From contig NVXD01000003.1 in the NCBI GenBank assembly GCA_002746415.1, positions 62,001-126,000 on the forward strand: DNA of 64,000 bases, read 5' to 3'. A model generated the notes under the pieces. The model was not told the origin of the DNA and did no database searches. It saw only the letters and a program-made list of their open reading frames with translations. Shown piece by piece: positions 53,278 through 62,210 of this stretch. A program made the position numbers and the translations under genes. Position 1 is the stretch's first letter. Every line of letters begins with the position of its first letter. Source of the stretch: Flavobacteriaceae bacterium. GTDB taxonomy: Bacteria; Bacteroidota; Bacteroidia; Flavobacteriales; Flavobacteriaceae.

Positions 53278-56049
53278 TTAATTCGGCATATCAAAAACAG
53301 TATCAATAACTGCTCTTTGTCTTTTCTTATCTCGTGTATTAGACCCTGGAGCAGGAACAGACGCATATGGTCTTGCAGCCACTTCCAATTTCACCAATTC
53401 AAACCGTTGCAACATATGGCTCCATGCACCCATGTTTTTTGGTTCTTCCTGAGCCCAAACATATCTTTCCACATTAGGATACCGATCAATTACTTGCTGC
53501 AATTTTTCAGTATGTAATGGAAATAATTGCTCTACCCTAACTAAAGCTACGTCATTCCGATTTAAAACCTCCCGTTCAGCCAATAAATCATAGTAAAATT
53601 TACCAGTACAGAATACTAGTTTTTTTACTTCTTCAACGGCAATTACATCATCTATAACTTCCTTGAAGTTACCATCTGCCAACTCGCTTAAAGATGAAAT
53701 TGCTTTTGGGTGCCTTAATAAGCTTTTAGGGGTAAACACAATTAGAGGTTTTCTAAAGTTGCGTTTCATTTGACGACGCAATAAATGGAACATATTTGCT
53801 GGCGTGGTACAATCTGCGACTATCATATTGTCATTCCCACACATTTGCAAATAACGCTCCATACGAGCTGATGAATGTTCAGATCCTTGTCCTTCATATC
53901 CATGTGGCAATAAAATAACAATGCCATTCTGCATTTTCCACTTATCCTCGGCCACTGATAAATACTGATCAAAAATAATTTGTGCACCATTACTGAAATC
54001 ACCAAATTGAGCCTCCCAAACGGTCAATGTATTAGGATTTGCCATGGCATACCCATAATCAAAGCCAAGAACACCATACTCCGACAATAAAGAGTTGTAA
54101 ATCTGCATTTTACCCTTATTGACAGCATTCGTATTTAATAAATTAATGCGCTCTTCTGAAATTTCATCACGAAATATCGCATGTCGGTGGCTAAATGTTC
54201 CACGTTCCACATCTTGTCCAGAAATTCTAATATTATAACCTTCTTCTAGCAAACTACCGTATGCCAATGTCTCAGCCATTCCCCAATCCAAAATATCGGT
54301 TTCAAAAACCATTTTTGCTCTACCAGACAATATTCGTTCTGCTTTACGAACAAATTTTACTCCTTCTGGAGCTGTAGAAACTATTTTGGCGATATTTTTA
54401 AGATTCTTTTCAGGATATGAACTATCAACTGCCTGTAACATGGATTCTAATCCTTGACGTTCAAAATCTGTCCAACGCTCTTGCATGAACTCCCGAACTT
54501 TTGAAGAATCCGACTCTTTAGATTTGGTGTGTTCTCTTTCTAAAACTTTTTTAAAGTCTACAACAATCTTTTTAGAATAGACCTCATCAATGGTTCCTTC
54601 TGCAATTAATTTGTCAGCATAAATGCTTAATGGATTAGGATGGACCGCAATTGCTTTATATAGTTTTGGTTGTGTGAAGCGAGGTTCATCTCCTTCATTA
54701 TGACCATATTTTCTATAGCCCAATAAATCAATAAAAATATCTCTCTTAAATCGCATTCTATAATCCACGGCCATTTCTACGGCGTGAACCACAGCTTCGG
54801 CATCATCTGAATTAACATGCAATACAGGAGATAAGGTCACTTTGCCAACATCTGTACAATAGGTACTTGATCGTGCATCTAAATAATTGGTTGTAAATCC
54901 TATTTGATTGTTCACCACAATGTGTATTGTACCGCCAGTTTTATACCCACTTAACTGACTCATTTGAATCACCTCATACACTATTCCCTGTCCTGCTATT
55001 GCAGCATCTCCATGAACAATGATTGGTAGAATCTGCGAATCATCACCATTATAATCATTATCGATTTTTGCGCGGGTAATTCCTTCAACCACGGGAGCAA
55101 CAGTTTCCAAATGTGAAGGGTTCGGCACCAAATTCATTCTTAAGGATTTGCCATTTTGATAGGTTTTATCTAACGTCAACCCAAGGTGGTATTTTACATC
55201 ACCATCAATGTCTTTTTCTTCAAAATCTTTGCCCTCAAATTCACTAAAAAGTTCGTGCAATGGTTTTCTGAAAATATTGACCAATGTACTTAAGCGACCT
55301 CGATGCGCCATTCCAAGAACACATTCCTTAACGTCATAACTAATCACGGCATTAAATAGCGCAACACTAATTGCTGGTATCAATGATTCTCCACCTTCTA
55401 GAGAGAAGCGTTTTTGGCCAACATATTTTGTTTGTAAAAAACTTTCAAATGTTACCGCTTGATTTAGTTTTGATAAAATATATTTTTTAGAATCTGCCGA
55501 ATATTTTGGATGGTTATCATTTGCATGTAATTTTTCCTGCCACCATTTTACAATTTCAGGTTTCCTGATATACATATACTCTACCCCAATAGAATCACAG
55601 TATACTTTATTCAGGTGGCTAACTATATCACTTAAGGTACTAGGACCTATTCCTATTACTTCACCTGCATTAAAAACAACTCCTAAATCATCTTTAGAAA
55701 ATCCAAAACTTTCAATTTCTAAAGAAGGCAGATACTTACGTCTTTCCCTAACAGGATTTGTTAGCGTAAATAAATGACCTCTGCTTCTATAGCCATTTAT
55801 CAACTTTATAACTTGAAATTCTTTCTGAACGGATTCAGGAACTTCTACTTGTTTCCCATTGACCGATACAAAATTGTTGTTTTGCGAGGCAATATCCAAC
55901 TCATCCAAAGACGATTCCATACCAAAGTCATAGCCCTGAAAAAAGGCCCGCCAACTAGGTTCTATGCTGTCTGGATCCGTTAAATACTTGTCATATAATT
56001 CTGCAAAAAAGGAAGTGTGTGCAGCATTTAAGAAGGAATATTTATCCAT
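53278..56049 (-). CDS. sucA: 2-oxoglutarate dehydrogenase E1 component
   Basis: Thiamine-diphosphate-dependent dehydrogenase of the TCA cycle, 923 residues. Family motifs: the short N-terminal E2-binding region (FAELYDKYLTDPDSIEPSWR), GMAHRGRLSTLVNI, VHGDAAIAGQGIVYEV (metal/ThDP site), NNQIGFTT, and QDVERGTFSHRHA in the transketolase-like half. It precedes odhB, as in most bacteria. CAAAAATA at 56074-56081 (TATTTTTG on the minus strand) is a likely -7 element, without a clear -33 box. Confidence 0.97.
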   Translation of the reverse strand: MDKYSFLNAAHTSFFAELYDKYLTDPDSIEPSWRAFFQGYDFGMESSLDELDIASQNNNFVSVNGKQVEVPESVQKEFQVIKLINGYRSRGHLFTLTNPVRERRKYLPSLEIESFGFSKDDLGVVFNAGEVIGIGPSTLSDIVSHLNKVYCDSIGVEYMYIRKPEIVKWWQEKLHANDNHPKYSADSKKYILSKLNQAVTFESFLQTKYVGQKRFSLEGGESLIPAISVALFNAVISYDVKECVLGMAHRGRLSTLVNIFRKPLHELFSEFEGKDFEEKDIDGDVKYHLGLTLDKTYQNGKSLRMNLVPNPSHLETVAPVVEGITRAKIDNDYNGDDSQILPIIVHGDAAIAGQGIVYEVIQMSQLSGYKTGGTIHIVVNNQIGFTTNYLDARSSTYCTDVGKVTLSPVLHVNSDDAEAVVHAVEMAVDYRMRFKRDIFIDLLGYRKYGHNEGDEPRFTQPKLYKAIAVHPNPLSIYADKLIAEGTIDEVYSKKIVVDFKKVLEREHTKSKESDSSKVREFMQERWTDFERQGLESMLQAVDSSYPEKNLKNIAKIVSTAPEGVKFVRKAERILSGRAKMVFETDILDWGMAETLAYGSLLEEGYNIRISGQDVERGTFSHRHAIFRDEISEERINLLNTNAVNKGKMQIYNSLLSEYGVLGFDYGYAMANPNTLTVWEAQFGDFSNGAQIIFDQYLSVAEDKWKMQNGIVILLPHGYEGQGSEHSSARMERYLQMCGNDNMIVADCTTPANMFHLLRRQMKRNFRKPLIVFTPKSLLRHPKAISSLSELADGNFKEVIDDVIAVEEVKKLVFCTGKFYYDLLAEREVLNRNDVALVRVEQLFPLHTEKLQQVIDRYPNVERYVWAQEEPKNMGAWSHMLQRFELVKLEVAARPYASVPAPGSNTRDKKRQRAVIDTVFDMPN

Positions 56050-56139
56050 GAAGTGTTCTCTCTGTCAATTGAACAAAAATACAACAATTAGCTTTTCTAC
56101 ATGTATCTTAGTCTCCATTAATAGCAAAAATTAACGATA

Positions 56140-56661
56140 ATGTTAAGAATCCCATCAAACAATCGCAAACTCCTTTTTTTAAGTCTTTTTTTTACGTTTA
56201 TCACTTTTCTTGGGTATTCACAAAACAAAGCCTTCTGGGATAATGTTCATTATGGAGGTAGTTTAGGTCTGGGGTTTGGATCCAATACTTTTAATTTAAG
56301 TGTCTCCCCAAGTGCTATTTACCAAGTAAACGAACAGCTGGCGTTTGGTATAGGTATAAATTACAACTATTATAAATTTCAGAATTTTAAGCTGCAAGCA
56401 GGCGGGGCTAGTTTATTGACCTTATTTAATCCTATAAGACCTATTCAAATATCAGCAGAATTTGAACAGCTTCGCGTAAACAGAAAATATGAGTTTTTTA
56501 ATGGTAATGACTCAGAAACTTATTGGTCCCCGGCACTTTTCTTAGGAATGGGGTATTCCAACCAAAATGTAACTATTGGTTTAAAGTATGATGTGCTTTA
56601 TGATGAAAGTAAAAGTATTTATGCAGATGCCTTAATCCCCTTTGTTAGAGTCTACTTCTAG
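56140..56661 (+). CDS. Small outer-membrane beta-barrel protein
   Basis: A 173-residue protein with a signal peptide (ending LGYSQ), then short amphipathic strands (YGGSLGLGFGSNTFNLSVSP, LAFGIGINYNYYKF) ending LIPFVRVYF, a typical barrel terminus. Position next to sucA has led homologues to be named alpha-ketoglutarate decarboxylase in databases; nothing in the sequence supports that. It is divergent from sucA, with 90 bp between the starts. Its stop overlaps that of the convergent 56658-57014 gene. Confidence 0.7.
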   Translation: MLRIPSNNRKLLFLSLFFTFITFLGYSQNKAFWDNVHYGGSLGLGFGSNTFNLSVSPSAIYQVNEQLAFGIGINYNYYKFQNFKLQAGGASLLTLFNPIRPIQISAEFEQLRVNRKYEFFNGNDSETYWSPALFLGMGYSNQNVTIGLKYDVLYDESKSIYADALIPFVRVYF

Positions 56662-57014
56662 GAAGTATATTTTGATTTAAACCATACTTTCTGCATTTCT
56701 CTTTTTAAGATTAGAAATGTAACCTGTTCAGAAATATCCACAACGTCCATGGCTGTAATTTCTTTTACGTTTTTTTCTGGAACATCAACTACATATAATA
56801 GGTTTACGTATTCCGTAAACTTTTCCAAAATCAAGTAATAGATTTTTTCATGCAATACTTCCCTCAATTCTTTTGGAGTAATTTCTTTAGGAATTTCAAT
56901 TAAAACATTAGCCAAGTTAAAATCCTTATGCAACTGCTCTATCAATTTATGATAAAGATTTTGAGCCTCTGCCTTCGTCAATAAATCAATACTATTTAAA
57001 AAAATAGGCATCAT
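56658..57014 (-). CDS. Conserved hypothetical protein, 118 aa
   Basis: I do not recognise a domain. Cytoplasmic, with leucine-rich helices (ELREVLHEKIYYLILEKF) and a short beta-like segment (YVNLLYVVDVPEKNV). It starts with two consecutive Met codons, so the exact start may be one codon later. Its TAG and that of the upstream barrel gene overlap in the palindrome CTAG (56658-56661). The length and even composition suggest a real protein. Confidence 0.6.
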   Translation of the reverse strand: MMPIFLNSIDLLTKAEAQNLYHKLIEQLHKDFNLANVLIEIPKEITPKELREVLHEKIYYLILEKFTEYVNLLYVVDVPEKNVKEITAMDVVDISEQVTFLILKREMQKVWFKSKYTS

Positions 57015-57047
57015 GCATTACATATATTATATACTGTAAAAAGGTTT

Positions 57048-58322
57048 TTAATTTTTGTACACAACACCGTTTTTCATAACAAAAACAACATTTTCCAATG
57101 TTGTAACATTCTTAAGCGGGTTCTCTTCTACGGCAATAATGTCTGCCAAAAAACCTTCTTTAATTTGACCCAGTTCATCCTTCATTCCCAATAAATCAGC
57201 ATTGGTTACCGTTGCAGATTTGAGTGCGTCAATTTCAGACATTCCAACCTCAACCATATAACCAAACTCTTTGGCGTTAAGACCGTGTGGAAATACACCA
57301 GCATCAGTACCAAAAGCAATTGGCACTCCTTTTTTATATGCTTTTTTAAATGTGTTTTGAATTAGCGGTCCTATTTCCCTAGCTTTTTGTGCAATTATTT
57401 CAGGAAAATAACCCTCAATTTCAGCTTTTTCAGCAACTTCCTTCCCTGCAGTTATGGTTGGCACCAAATAACTATTGTATTCCTTCATCAATTCCATGGT
57501 TTCTTCACTCATTTTTGTCCCATGTTCAATAGTTTTTATACCTCCTTTAATGGCTCTTTGCATCCCCTCGTCTCCGTGGGCGTGTGCAGCAGTGAGCATC
57601 CCATAATCTTTTGCAGTTGCTGTTATCGCTTTAATTTCTTCTATAGTGAATTGCGGATTTTGACCACTTTTAGCAACACTCAACACGCCTCCTGTGGCCG
57701 TTATTTTTATCACATCTGCTCCTTCCTTATATCTTTGCCTTACAGCTTTTTTTCCATCCTCAGGAGAATTTACTACACCCTCTTTAGGTCCTGGGTCTCC
57801 CATTAGGCTTTTTTTCATTCCATTGGTTGGATCAGCATGTCCACCTGTTGTTGCCAAAGCTTTTCCCGCTGTATAAATTCGCGGCCCTACAACCACTCCT
57901 TTATCTATTGCATTTCTCAACGCAATATTTACACCCGAGCCTCCTAAATCCCTTACAGTAGTAAACCCTGCCATTAGGGTGCGCTTGGCATACACAGTTG
58001 AATTAAAAGCTACATCTGCCTCATTAAGAACAAACCTGTTCATATAGACTTTGGGGCTAGATTCACTTTCTATATGCACATGCAAGTCTATTAAACCAGG
58101 TAATACTGTTTTGTTTTTTAAATCAATAACCTCGTCGTTCTCTGAACCAGATACAAATCCATTTTGAATGCTTTTTATTTTATTACCAGAAACCACTATT
58201 GTTTTTTCTGACAGTATTTTTCCAGATTCAACATCAACGATACTCCCGCACTGCACATAAATATCTTGAGCAGATAGTACTAGCGCAAACAATAATCCTA
58301 TTGGCAATAAAAGCTTTTTCAT
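57048..58322 (-). CDS. Secreted amidohydrolase-superfamily protein
   Basis: A 424-residue metal-dependent hydrolase with a signal peptide (ending LVLSAQ). The mature enzyme shows the metal-binding set: GLIDLHVHIES, the carbamylated Lys in DVIKITATGGV, AHAHGDEG, IEHGTKM and AFGTDAGVFPH. It resembles imidazolonepropionase or prolidase-type Xaa-Pro dipeptidases within the superfamily. It is 16 bp after galE on the same strand, but I do not see a functional link. It is likely periplasmic. Substrate unknown. Confidence 0.87.
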   Translation of the reverse strand: MKKLLLPIGLLFALVLSAQDIYVQCGSIVDVESGKILSEKTIVVSGNKIKSIQNGFVSGSENDEVIDLKNKTVLPGLIDLHVHIESESSPKVYMNRFVLNEADVAFNSTVYAKRTLMAGFTTVRDLGGSGVNIALRNAIDKGVVVGPRIYTAGKALATTGGHADPTNGMKKSLMGDPGPKEGVVNSPEDGKKAVRQRYKEGADVIKITATGGVLSVAKSGQNPQFTIEEIKAITATAKDYGMLTAAHAHGDEGMQRAIKGGIKTIEHGTKMSEETMELMKEYNSYLVPTITAGKEVAEKAEIEGYFPEIIAQKAREIGPLIQNTFKKAYKKGVPIAFGTDAGVFPHGLNAKEFGYMVEVGMSEIDALKSATVTNADLLGMKDELGQIKEGFLADIIAVEENPLKNVTTLENVVFVMKNGVVYKN

Positions 58323-58338
58323 TTTATAATATGTTTGG

Positions 58339-59355
58339 TTATTTTCTTATTTTTTGTTCCCATTCCCATGCAGATTTCATTGCTTCATCTAAAGTTGATT
58401 CTGCCTTCCATCCAAGAACTTCATTTGCTTTTAAGGTATCTGCATAGGCAGAAGTAATATCACCTTCCCTTTTATCTACAATTTTATAATTCAATTTCTT
58501 TCCAGAAACTCTTTCAAAACTTTGAATGACCTCTAAAACAGAACTTCCTTTTCCTGTTCCCAAGTTAAACACTTCGTAATTTTCTTTGTTCTTGTCATTC
58601 AAAAGCCTCTGAAGGGCTGCTACATGAGCTTTTGCCAAATCTACCACATGAATATAGTCTCTAATACAAGTGCCGTCTACTGTAGGGTAATCATCTCCAA
58701 AAACTGATAATTCCTCTCTTAAACCAATACCTGTTTGGGTAATAAAAGGCACTAGATTTTGCGGAACACCAATTGGCAATTCACCTATTTCCCCGCTTGG
58801 ATGTGCTCCCATTGGATTAAAATACCTAAGCGCAATTGCATTTAGGCTAGGAGTCACCCTACAAGTGTCCCTAATTATTTCCTCACCCATTTGTTTGGTA
58901 TTCCCATAAGGTGATTCTGCTTCTTTAACAGGAGCGCCCTCAGTTATAGGCATTTTATCTGCTTGCCCATATACCGTACATGAAGAACTGAATATAAAAC
59001 TTGCCCTATCTTTTTTTGAAAGTTCCTGAAGTAAATACACCAAGGTTCCCAAATTGTTTTCATAATACAGAAGTGGCTTCTCCACACTTTCCCCAACTGC
59101 TTTGGATGCTGCAAAATGTATAACCCCGGCAATATCTTGATGCTTTATAAAAAAATCTTGAACTTTACTTTTTTCCCTTAAATCCAGCTTTTCAAAAATG
59201 GGGGTTTTCCCAGTAATGGCAGCAATTCCATCTAAAACCTTTACTGAAGAATTCGATAAATCATCAATAATGACTACTTCAAAACCTTCTTTTTGAAGCT
59301 CCACTACCGTGTGGGAGCCTATAAATCCTACTCCACCTGTGACAAGTATTTTCAT
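58339..59355 (-). CDS. galE: UDP-glucose 4-epimerase
   Basis: Interconverts UDP-glucose and UDP-galactose in sugar and envelope metabolism. The short-chain dehydrogenase fold is clear: TGGVGFIGSHTVVELQ for NAD binding, SSSCTVYG, and the catalytic SPYGNTK (Tyr-x3-Lys). The length is 338 residues from the start MKILVTGGVGF; an upstream ATG nine codons away is rejected because the Rossmann fold starts at the chosen one. It is downstream of a DegT aminotransferase by 46 bp and upstream of the amidohydrolase. Confidence 0.94.
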   Translation of the reverse strand: MKILVTGGVGFIGSHTVVELQKEGFEVVIIDDLSNSSVKVLDGIAAITGKTPIFEKLDLREKSKVQDFFIKHQDIAGVIHFAASKAVGESVEKPLLYYENNLGTLVYLLQELSKKDRASFIFSSSCTVYGQADKMPITEGAPVKEAESPYGNTKQMGEEIIRDTCRVTPSLNAIALRYFNPMGAHPSGEIGELPIGVPQNLVPFITQTGIGLREELSVFGDDYPTVDGTCIRDYIHVVDLAKAHVAALQRLLNDKNKENYEVFNLGTGKGSSVLEVIQSFERVSGKKLNYKIVDKREGDITSAYADTLKANEVLGWKAESTLDEAMKSAWEWEQKIRK

Positions 59356-59401
59356 TAATTTATGGTTTGTTTTAAAACTCAAATCTAGTTATTATACCAT
59401 A

Positions 59402-60553
59402 CTACCCCTTAACAAAACCGATAATAGTATCCGTAATATAGCTTATCTGCTCATCATCCAGTTCAGTATGCATAGGCAATGATATCACCTCTTTAACCAA
59501 TTGATTGGTCACTGGGAAATTTTCTTCATTATACCGTTCATCCTTATATGCTTTTTGACTGTGCAATGGGATAGGGTAATACACACCACATGGAATTTCC
59601 TTTTCATTTAAATGCTCAGCAAGAGCATCTCTCTTACCATTTAAAATTCGCAAGGTATATTGATGAAACACATGGCAACTGCAATCGCTATCTCTTGCCA
59701 AACAACAATCAGACAAAATAGGAACCACAATATCTTCTTGCCCTTTCAATGCTTGGGAGTATTTTAAAGCAGCTAGCCTTCTTTTCCCATTATATTCATC
59801 CAACCTTGGTAATTTTGCTCTCAATACCGCCGCCTGAATGGAATCCAGTCGAGAGTTAACGCCAACAACATCATGATAATATCGCCTATACATTCCATGA
59901 TTTACAACCCCTCGAATGATATGGGCCAAATCATCATCATTGGTGAAAATAGCACCACCATCGCCATAAGCTCCTAGATTTTTTGAAGGAAAAAAAGAAG
60001 TGGCAGAAATATGTCCTATACTACCCGCTTTTTGTTTCTTCCCATTAAAGGCACAATCTGCGCCAATGGCCTGTGCGTTATCTTCAATCACAAAAATATC
60101 ATGCTTTCTTGCCACTTCCATAATGGCATCCATATTGGCGCATTGGCCAAAGAGGTGCACTGGAACAATAGCCTTTGTTTTATTGGTAATCGCATTTTCT
60201 ATAGCCTTTGGGTCTATATTGAATGTATCCGGTTCTACATCCACCAAAACGGGAGTCAGTTGCAACAAGGCAATAACCTCAACCGTTGCTGCAAAGGTAA
60301 AATCCGCAGTAATTACTTCATCACCTGGCTTTAACCCCAGACCCATCATTGCAATTTGAAGTGCATCGGTACCATTGGCACAAGGAATTACATGTTTTAC
60401 ATCTAAATAATCCTCTAATTCTTTTTGAAAAGCATGTACTTCTGGACCATTTATAAAGGTAGAAGTATCTAAAACTTGGGAAATAGATGTATTAATTTGT
60501 TCTTTAATAGATTGGTATTGACCCTTAAGGTCTACCATTTGAATTTTCTTCAT
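59402..60553 (-). CDS. DegT/DnrJ/EryC1/StrS sugar aminotransferase
   Basis: A PLP-dependent enzyme of 383 residues that puts amino groups on nucleotide sugars for surface glycans. PLP contacts: DVKHVIPCANGTDAL, VIEDNAQ (Asp158) and the Schiff-base Lys191 in FFPSKNLGAYGDGG. It resembles WbpE-type enzymes acting on 3-keto sugars. It carries a Cys-rich stretch (SDCCLARDSDCSCHVFHQ) before the last substrate-binding part. It stands beside galE and opposite the Kdo transferase gene, which suggests an LPS or surface polysaccharide context. Confidence 0.9.
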   Translation of the reverse strand: MKKIQMVDLKGQYQSIKEQINTSISQVLDTSTFINGPEVHAFQKELEDYLDVKHVIPCANGTDALQIAMMGLGLKPGDEVITADFTFAATVEVIALLQLTPVLVDVEPDTFNIDPKAIENAITNKTKAIVPVHLFGQCANMDAIMEVARKHDIFVIEDNAQAIGADCAFNGKKQKAGSIGHISATSFFPSKNLGAYGDGGAIFTNDDDLAHIIRGVVNHGMYRRYYHDVVGVNSRLDSIQAAVLRAKLPRLDEYNGKRRLAALKYSQALKGQEDIVVPILSDCCLARDSDCSCHVFHQYTLRILNGKRDALAEHLNEKEIPCGVYYPIPLHSQKAYKDERYNEENFPVTNQLVKEVISLPMHTELDDEQISYITDTIIGFVKG

Positions 60554-60648
60554 TTGAAGTAATTATTCTTAACAATATTACAAAAATACGGAACCGCGGT
60601 CAATGAATTAATAGAAAGAAGCGTAATTTAGCAACAAACTGCTACAGA

Positions 60649-61884
60649 GTGTATTTTATTTATACTTGTCTTATTCATATTACTTGGTTTGTCCTTAAAA
60701 TCATTGCGTTATTCAACCCTAAAATCAAACTTTTTGTCAAAGGTAGAAAAGGAACATTTTCAACTTTAGAAAACAAGATTTCCAAAAATGATGCTATTAT
60801 TTGGGTTCATGTAGCCTCATTAGGTGAATTTGAACAAGGTCTTCCAGTAATGGAGCAACTAAAACTTGACTACCCAACTTATAAAATAGTAGTTACTTTT
60901 TTCTCTCCTTCAGGATATGAAGTCAAGAAAAACACTGAAATTGCCCACCTTGTCACCTACCTTCCTCTGGACACTAAAAGCAATGTCATACAATTCTTAA
61001 ATCAGACCCATCCCAAGCTAGCCATTTTTGTGAAGTATGAAATATGGCCCAATTATTTAAAAGAGTTACAGCATAGAAATATTCCCACCCTTTTGATTTC
61101 TTCCATTTTTAGAAAAGAGCAAATTTTCTTTAAATGGTATGGCAGTTTTATGCGTAAAACCTTGAGTAAATTTTCTTTCTTTTTTGTCCAAGATGAAAAT
61201 TCAGAAAAATTATTAAATTCCATCGACTTTAATAATGTTTCCGTTAGTGGGGACACTCGGTTTGATAGAGTGTACAAAATTCTTGAGCAAGACAATTTCT
61301 TAGCTTTTATGTCACAATTTAAACAAGACAAACAGTGTTTTGTTGCTGGAAGTACATGGCCAGCAGATGAAGCCATCTTGGTAGATCACATCAATGCTTC
61401 TTCAAATCAGATGCAATATGTTATAGCGCCACATAATATAAAGAAGAACCATATTCAAGAATTAAAAAAGAACATCACTAAAAAGACTGTGTTATATTCG
61501 GAAATAAAGAATATAAATTGTACTGATTTTGAGGTGGTGATTATTGACACCATTGGCCTATTGACAAAAATCTATAGCTATGCAGACATTGCCTATGTGG
61601 GCGGAGGGTTTGCCACGGGCTTACACAATACTTTAGAACCTGCGGTATTTGGAATTCCTGTGCTAATTGGACCTAACTATAAAGGATTTAAAGAAGCTGA
61701 GGATTTGGTTTCACAAAAAGGAGCCTTGTGTGTTACTACTAAAACTGAGTTCAATACGATTATGAATCAACTGACTTCCAATATTGAATTTCGTACCAAA
61801 ACTGGTAAAATCAACGCACAATATGTATTGAAAAATAAAGGGGCAAGCATCCAAATCGTTGCATACATCCGTACATTATTGTAA
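60649..61884 (+). CDS. waaA: 3-deoxy-D-manno-octulosonic acid (Kdo) transferase
   Basis: Transfers Kdo to lipid A precursor at the cytoplasmic side of the inner membrane. The 411-residue GT-B enzyme has one N-terminal membrane helix, then VKGRKGTFSTLE and VHVASLGEFEQG with the conserved Glu60. The C-terminal domain has VAGSTWPADEAIL and AYVGGGFATGLHNTLEPAVFG (in part). The start codon is GTG; no in-frame ATG lies between it and the upstream stop. It is followed 18 bp later by a small lipoprotein gene. Confidence 0.94.
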   Translation: MYFIYTCLIHITWFVLKIIALFNPKIKLFVKGRKGTFSTLENKISKNDAIIWVHVASLGEFEQGLPVMEQLKLDYPTYKIVVTFFSPSGYEVKKNTEIAHLVTYLPLDTKSNVIQFLNQTHPKLAIFVKYEIWPNYLKELQHRNIPTLLISSIFRKEQIFFKWYGSFMRKTLSKFSFFFVQDENSEKLLNSIDFNNVSVSGDTRFDRVYKILEQDNFLAFMSQFKQDKQCFVAGSTWPADEAILVDHINASSNQMQYVIAPHNIKKNHIQELKKNITKKTVLYSEIKNINCTDFEVVIIDTIGLLTKIYSYADIAYVGGGFATGLHNTLEPAVFGIPVLIGPNYKGFKEAEDLVSQKGALCVTTKTEFNTIMNQLTSNIEFRTKTGKINAQYVLKNKGASIQIVAYIRTLL

Positions 61885-61902
61885 AGATTGTTCAACTGCC
61901 CT

Positions 61903-62142
61903 ATGAAACATCCTTTATGCTATCTCTTTTTGACACTCATTGGTGTACTTATATTTTCTTGCAATGATAAAACAAAGAAAGAAGTAAACCCTACACAAGA
62001 GGAATACAATATTCCTAAAAAAATTGATTCTTCGGAATTTGAAAAATCTCTTCCAGAAACCGAAGAAAATATTCCAAATAAAGCTAAAAAGAACAAAAGA
62101 AAAACAGCTCCTTTGGATACCCTGCGACCTAAAATCGTCTGA
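61903..62142 (+). CDS. Small lipoprotein, 79 aa
   Basis: MKHPLCYLFLTLIGVLIFSC is a lipoprotein signal with Cys20 to be acylated. The remainder (about 59 residues) is hydrophilic, rich in Lys, Glu and Pro, with no recognised domain. It starts 18 bp after waaA and is probably on the same transcript. ATG 61903 is used; alternative codons just upstream would add five residues. Function unknown. Confidence 0.65.
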   Translation: MKHPLCYLFLTLIGVLIFSCNDKTKKEVNPTQEEYNIPKKIDSSEFEKSLPETEENIPNKAKKNKRKTAPLDTLRPKIV

Positions 62143-62210
62143 TTTTTATAATGTAAATTTTGCATTTCCTTTTTTTTGTTAGCTTTACAAAAATCAACAA
62201 ACTAAGCAAA

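Noticed and set aside
56140-56661. Alpha-ketoglutarate decarboxylase
   Set aside because: A name transferred from neighbouring sucA; the protein is a 173-residue exported beta-barrel with no cofactor-binding motif.
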